DNA of 33,508 bases from IMG/VR virus record IMGVR_UViG_3300017741_000026, positions 1-33,508 of that record; one strand, given 5' to 3'. The stretch's first letter is position 1. Each line of letters starts with the position of its first letter. Below, piece after piece: positions 31,116 to 33,508 of the stretch. A program made the translations under genes and the position numbers. Source of the stretch: a virus. The notes below the pieces were generated by a model. The model did not search any database and was not told the origin of the DNA. It saw only the letters and a list, made by a program, of their open reading frames with translations.

Positions 31116-31405
31116 TATGCTTTATCCTCTTCGTTATCTACTACTAGTTCTAAGTTATTCTCTCTCACTAGCTCTTGTTCTAGTTCAATGTAGTACTGAT
31201 TCTCCCAGATTTTAAAGTCCCTGTCAAGTGCTGATTTAAGTAGCTCTGCTAATTCCTCACCACCCCTGAGATATACAGGCTCACCAATCATACCCCCTTC
31301 TGTCTCACTCTCATAGAGTGGCACTGTCTCGACTAGTCCTGTTACCTCACTCTGGAATAGGGATAGGCTGTACCCATCACCCAAGTCTATCGTTACGTTA
31401 CGCAT
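31115..31405 (-). CDS. Early acidic protein, 96 aa
   Basis: I choose the ATG at 31405: it overlaps the previous stop (ATGCGTAA) and gives MRNVTIDLGDGYSLSLFQSE at the N-terminus. A longer frame to 31447 overlaps the upstream gene by 50 bases. The protein is acidic, with a beta-like first half and a helical second half (GGEELAELLKSALDRDFKIW, then ELEQELVRENNLELV). It has no recognised family. Small acidic early proteins in T7-like phages often bind host RNA polymerase or nucleases; this is only a possibility here. Confidence 0.62.
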   Translation of the reverse strand: MRNVTIDLGDGYSLSLFQSEVTGLVETVPLYESETEGGMIGEPVYLRGGEELAELLKSALDRDFKIWENQYYIELEQELVRENNLELVVDNEEDKA

Positions 31406-31571
31406 TGCTATCTCTTTCTTGCTGTCTCTGTTTGATACCTGCTTCATATCCGTTGCTGTATTTTATCCGCATCTGTGCTTCGGTCTGCTTATCATACTCA
31501 TTCTGATAGTTCTGCGTATGATACCCTGCATAATACCCTACTACGTAGGCCGTGTCAAATACATTCGCCAT
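31398..31571 (-). CDS. Small early hypothetical protein, 57 aa
   Basis: A 57-codon frame from ATG at 31571 to TAA at 31398-31400. An AAAGG site lies 7 bases upstream of the ATG. The product begins MANVFDTAYVVGYYAGYHTQ and continues NYQNEYDKQTEAQMRIKYSN, rich in Tyr, Gln and Asn. The tail (EAGIKQRQQERDSNA) is charged. No known family. It overlaps the next gene's start by 8 bases, consistent with a coupled early operon. Confidence 0.6.
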   Translation of the reverse strand: MANVFDTAYVVGYYAGYHTQNYQNEYDKQTEAQMRIKYSNGYEAGIKQRQQERDSNA

Positions 31572-31572
31572 T

Positions 31573-31638
31573 TTATTTTACCTTTCTTGCACTGTCTCTG
31601 ATTAACTGATAAACTTTCTTTCTGCTTCTGATAATCAT
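31573..31638 (-). CDS. Possible 21-residue peptide ORF
   Basis: A short frame from ATG at 31638, one base after the stop of the upstream membrane gene, to TAA at 31573-31575, one base before the next ATG. The product would be MIIRSRKKVYQLIRDSARKV plus one Lys, a basic helix. Its exact fit between two genes is the only support; it may just be a spacer. Confidence 0.3.
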   Translation of the reverse strand: MIIRSRKKVYQLIRDSARKVK

Positions 31639-31639
31639 C

Positions 31640-31807
31640 TCACTTGCCTTTCAATACTGCCCTGATACCTGCACCTAGTACTAACACTGACGCTGTATAG
31701 ATTGCTGGCATACCCAAGCCATGATAGTAAACTAACTCTGCCCCTGATAGGTACATCATAACAGACCCACCTGCGATTGTCAAGATTGTTAATAGTTTTT
31801 CTGTCAT
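31640..31807 (-). CDS. Small membrane protein, 55 aa
   Basis: The ATG at 31807 overlaps the upstream stop as ATGA. Two hydrophobic segments are visible: residues about 5-20 (LLTILTIAGGSVMMYL) and about 34-48 (PAIYTASVLVLGAGI), with a charged GIRAVLKGK end. The topology suggests a two-helix hairpin in the inner membrane. No holin family can be assigned, and an early location argues against lysis. It may be an early host-takeover factor. Confidence 0.62.
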   Translation of the reverse strand: MTEKLLTILTIAGGSVMMYLSGAELVYYHGLGMPAIYTASVLVLGAGIRAVLKGK

Positions 31808-32040
31808 TTTACTGCCCCATGATTTGCCATGTCCATGCCTAGTATCATACCGTCAAGATAGTTTAGCATCTGCTTTGGTGGTAGTCTATGCTGTATGATA
31901 GTGCTTCCCTTGTTTGCTGTCAACTGCCAGCCACCGTAGCAAGGTGCATTGTTTAAACTGTAGTGTGTAGCCTCGCTTGTGTGTAGTGTCCTGTTGATAC
32001 GTCCCAAGCGTACCTCTAGCATGTGTTTAGTTACTCGCAT
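31804..32040 (-). CDS. Early protein, 78 aa
   Basis: The product starts MRVTKHMLEVRLGRINRTLH and contains NAPCYGGWQLTANKGSTIIQ and KQMLNYLDGMILGMDMA. I recognise no annotated family with certainty, but a beta-hairpin core followed by a C-terminal helix like this recurs in small proteins of phages and bacteria. Basic N-terminus and mixed C-terminus. It is preceded by a hairpin leader and an AAGAAAGGA ribosome binding site 7 bases before the ATG. ATGA overlap with the next gene. Confidence 0.65.
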   Translation of the reverse strand: MRVTKHMLEVRLGRINRTLHTSEATHYSLNNAPCYGGWQLTANKGSTIIQHRLPPKQMLNYLDGMILGMDMANHGAVK

Positions 32041-32059
32041 TGTCTTATCCTTTCTTGGT

Positions 32060-32083
32060 GGGACTAGGCTTATACCTAGCCCC
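32060..32083 (-). promoter_or_regulatory. Structured leader hairpin of an early gene
   Basis: On the minus strand GGGGCTAGG, loop TATAAG, and CCTAGTCCC form a 9-bp stem with one G-U pair, absent as pairing on the plus strand. It is followed by CCACCAAGAAAGGA, the ribosome binding site of the gene at 32040. The same stem core, CTAGGGGCTA, recurs at 32990-33000. It may act as an RNase processing site or a transcript stabiliser. Confidence 0.6.
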
Positions 32084-32096
32084 TAGTGTTTACCTG

Positions 32097-32294
32097 TTAG
32101 CCCTTGATGTCTGCTACCCCACCAAACTTGCGAGATGCTAGGCTTGGAATTGATAGGTAGCGTGAAGTCTTGCCAAGGTGTAGTCCAAAGAATGTTGTTC
32201 CCTTGCTGAACCCAAAGCGGTTCTTTACTAAACGTGGACGCTTACCCACTACTGCTACTGTCTTGCCCATAATTTTAATTGTTTTAGTTTGCAT
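32097..32294 (-). CDS. Basic early protein, 65 aa
   Basis: The product opens MQTKTIKIMGKTVAVVGKRP and contains LVKNRFGFSKGTTFFGLHLG. It is strongly basic and looks like a small beta barrel or hairpin with nucleic-acid-binding charge. I do not recognise the family. AAAGGG stands about 8 bases before the ATG. It is downstream of a candidate promoter at 32320-32360 and ends before the hairpin leader of the next gene. Confidence 0.62.
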   Translation of the reverse strand: MQTKTIKIMGKTVAVVGKRPRLVKNRFGFSKGTTFFGLHLGKTSRYLSIPSLASRKFGGVADIKG

Positions 32295-32319
32295 TGTATT
32301 ACCCTTTCAAGGTTGGTTG

Positions 32320-32360
32320 ATTATATAAACAGTTTAGCATCATGTTTAGGATGTTGTCAA
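32320..32360 (-). promoter_or_regulatory. Candidate host sigma70 promoter
   Basis: On the minus strand a perfect TTGACA (32355-32360) is followed by 18 bases and TAAACT (32331-32336). A perfect TATAAT lies further on (32320-32325) with TAAACA 17 bases before it. Either pairing would place the start just upstream of the gene at 32294. T7-like phages use host polymerase for early genes, so this fits. Confidence 0.55.
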
Positions 32361-32361
32361 G

Positions 32362-32955
32362 TTAAATATTGTGTTTCTTTTTCCATGCTACCCATGTTAT
32401 GGCTTGCATCTGTCTACCTAGCATATCAAATTCTTTTGCCACTGTCAAATATTCTTTTTGCAGTTTAGCGTATTCTTTCACGCCTATGCTAGTCTTTGCG
32501 TCTGTTAGTCCTACCCTTTCGTTATAGTAAATGTTTCTTGCGTGTCCGTCAATAGTTATATCGTCTTCGCCCATGATATTCCTGAAAAAACTGATAATCT
32601 TTTTACCAGATAGGCGTACTACTACTGTCTCATAGTCTGGAAATTCTGTCAAGATGCCCCATGCTTTTTCTTTCATCTTATGATAGGTAGATACCTTGAC
32701 GCTATCCATGCCTTGCCCGTCTTGAAAAGCTTTACACAATTCATAGGCATTGACTAGGTTTCTTTCCCATTTGTTATTAGGTGACAAGGCCGCCATAACA
32801 CCCACCACAATATAGACAGGCATATCTAGCTTTTCTGCAATGGCCTTGGCTTCTTCTTTTGCCTCATCATACCAGTGCTTCGCTTGCTCAATTTCTTGTT
32901 CTGTCAAGTTTGCTAGTGCATACTTGTACATTTTGCGGATGTTATGCTTGCTCAT
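32362..32955 (-). CDS. Early protein with HhH-GPD-like motif, 197 aa
   Basis: The first 45 residues are a helix rich in Glu and Lys. Residues 54-66 read AALSPNNKWERNL. Residues 114-140 contain RLSGKKIISFFRNIMGEDDI followed by TIDGHARN. The second part resembles helix-hairpin-helix DNA glycosylases (G-x-K...D-x-H): Lys118 and Asp136 are 18 residues apart, like Lys120 and Asp138 in endonuclease III. The C-terminus (RQMQAITWVAWKKKH) also fits that layout. No 4Fe-4S cysteines are present. Similar proteins occur in marine phages as an unnamed DUF. A base-excision or host-DNA role is inferred. The gene is preceded by a hairpin leader and AAAGGA. Confidence 0.6.
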   Translation of the reverse strand: MSKHNIRKMYKYALANLTEQEIEQAKHWYDEAKEEAKAIAEKLDMPVYIVVGVMAALSPNNKWERNLVNAYELCKAFQDGQGMDSVKVSTYHKMKEKAWGILTEFPDYETVVVRLSGKKIISFFRNIMGEDDITIDGHARNIYYNERVGLTDAKTSIGVKEYAKLQKEYLTVAKEFDMLGRQMQAITWVAWKKKHNI

Positions 32956-32975
32956 AGTCCTGTCCTTTCTTGATT

Positions 32976-32999
32976 GCTAGGGACATGGTAGCCCCTAGC
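32976..32999 (-). promoter_or_regulatory. Structured leader hairpin, second copy
   Basis: On the minus strand GCTAGGG, loop of 10 bases, and CCCTAGC form a 7-bp stem. It is followed by AATCAAGAAAGGACAGGACT before the ATG at 32955. The segment AAACGCTAGGGGCTA here matches AAACACTAGGGGCTA in the leader at 32060-32090 except for one base. A weaker relative (GGTTTAGGGGC...CCTAGCG) lies near 33250-33280. Confidence 0.55.
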
Positions 33000-33013
33000 G
33001 TTTATAGTGTCAA
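32985..33013 (-). promoter_or_regulatory. Candidate sigma70 promoter over the hairpin leader
   Basis: On the minus strand a perfect TTGACA (33008-33013) is followed by 17 bases and TACCAT (32985-32990). The -10 box lies in the hairpin loop, so promoter and leader overlap. The start would be about 25-30 bases before the gene at 32955. The -10 box matches 4 of 6 positions. Confidence 0.45.
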
Positions 33014-33017
33014 GCAA

Positions 33018-33203
33018 TTATTTTGTAAGCTGATAGGCTTCTTCAATATCGGCTATCAATCTCATAGTAGCACGGAAAGCATTACCTTCCCCAAACTTTT
33101 CCTCTTCTTGTTGTTTCTTTGCATCTAGTGCCAAGCTTAGTGTTGTCAATTCTCTATGCGTTAGTGTTAATTCAATTGCTGTAATTCGCTTAATCTGCGC
33201 CAT
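33018..33203 (-). CDS. First early gene, 61 aa
   Basis: A small helical protein opening MAQIKRITAIELTLTHRELT and ending MRLIADIEEAYQLTK. It contains a Lys/Gln/Glu-rich stretch in the middle (about residues 29-40). No known family. It has an AGGAT site about 9 bases before the ATG and lies nearest the right edge, so it is probably transcribed first on infection. T7 gene 0.3, in this position, blocks host restriction; no resemblance to Ocr is apparent. Confidence 0.6.
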   Translation of the reverse strand: MAQIKRITAIELTLTHRELTTLSLALDAKKQQEEEKFGEGNAFRATMRLIADIEEAYQLTK

Positions 33204-33508
33204 TGTTTCAAATCCTATCTAGTGTTTCGTTGTGTATTCTTGAAGCTTAACCACGCTAGGTAACGTTTGCCCCTAAACCTTTTGTATACCAGCCCTAGGC
33301 CTTGTCTCGTTGGTTTCGGTTTTCCTTAACTTCCCCTTCAGTATAAATCGAAAGATAAAAGAAAGTAAACAATAAAAATAACAGATTATGAAATTAATTT
33401 ACAAAGCATTGAAAACATTACGAAAAAAAATAGATAAAAACAAACAAAGACACCAAAGAAACACTTTAAAAACCCATGATACTATATAATGCAGGAAAAA
33501 AGTTACAC
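33204..33508 (-). promoter_or_regulatory. AT-rich early control region with candidate promoter
   Basis: About 300 bases with no gene visible on either strand. Positions 33340-33508 are very AT-rich. On the minus strand TTTACT (33364-33369), 18 bases, then TATACT (33340-33345) make a plausible host-type promoter for the early genes. Between it and the first gene lies a segment with a CTAGG-type stem (33256-33277). The AT-rich part near the window end also has TATATAG-like sequences. It fits the left-end control region of a T7-like genome, just inside the terminal repeat, but no repeat can be shown from one end. Confidence 0.5.

Noticed and set aside
31419-31601. Plus-strand ORFs in the early region
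   Set aside because: They overlap coupled minus-strand genes, lack ribosome sites and have compositions typical of antisense frames.
1-33508. CRISPR arrays, insertion sequences, integrase or attachment site
   Set aside because: No regularly spaced repeats, transposase or integrase genes were seen; the block is continuous lytic T7-like gene order.

Overview
The window is most of the genome of a T7-like short-tailed phage (Autographiviridae type), read entirely on the minus strand. A single-subunit phage RNA polymerase, T7-type replication genes and a complete T7-order head and tail block all point to this. The extras (class II ribonucleotide reductase, MazG, DUF3310, small lysine-rich peptides next to the capsid gene) are typical of marine podophages. 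The host is probably a marine alphaproteobacterium; a B12-dependent reductase and base composition that is not extremely AT-rich fit a roseobacter-type host better than SAR11, but this is inference. No terminase, holin or endolysin is visible, so these probably lie beyond the left edge.

Transcription runs from right to left. 33.5-30.8 kb: an AT-rich leader with candidate host-type promoters, then small early genes, two of which are preceded by a shared hairpin leader. 30.8-28.4 kb: the phage RNA polymerase, split into two overlapping reading frames. 28.4-20 kb: replication and nucleotide metabolism (SSB, endonuclease I, primase-helicase, DNA polymerase, a GIY-YIG/T5orf172-type protein, exonuclease, DUF3310, MazG, RNR). 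19.9-11 kb: head and tail-tube genes (portal, scaffold, capsid, small basic proteins, tubular proteins A and B). 11-5 kb: internal virion proteins. 5.1-0 kb: a tail fibre followed by at least seven small modular tail or receptor-binding genes, the last cut by the window edge.

Two identical 17-base copies of CTAAAGTTGACCTATAG (minus strand) lie just after the RNA polymerase and just after RNR. They are the best candidates for promoters of the phage polymerase, one for the replication block and one for the virion block. A strong intrinsic terminator follows the capsid gene, and a hairpin terminator follows RNR.

The most unusual element is the 324-base gap between scaffold and capsid genes. Its plus strand (antisense to every gene) carries segments that match, in order, highly conserved parts of bacterial 23S rRNA domain IV (helix 69 to the helix 71 flank), perhaps also domain V. 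They sit within a structured, stem-enclosed region with a candidate promoter upstream. It looks like a miniature LSU-rRNA-like RNA. Other oddities are the natural split of the RNA polymerase at a single -1 frame step, a T7-type DNA polymerase lacking the thioredoxin-binding insertion, and a cluster of four basic mini-proteins.
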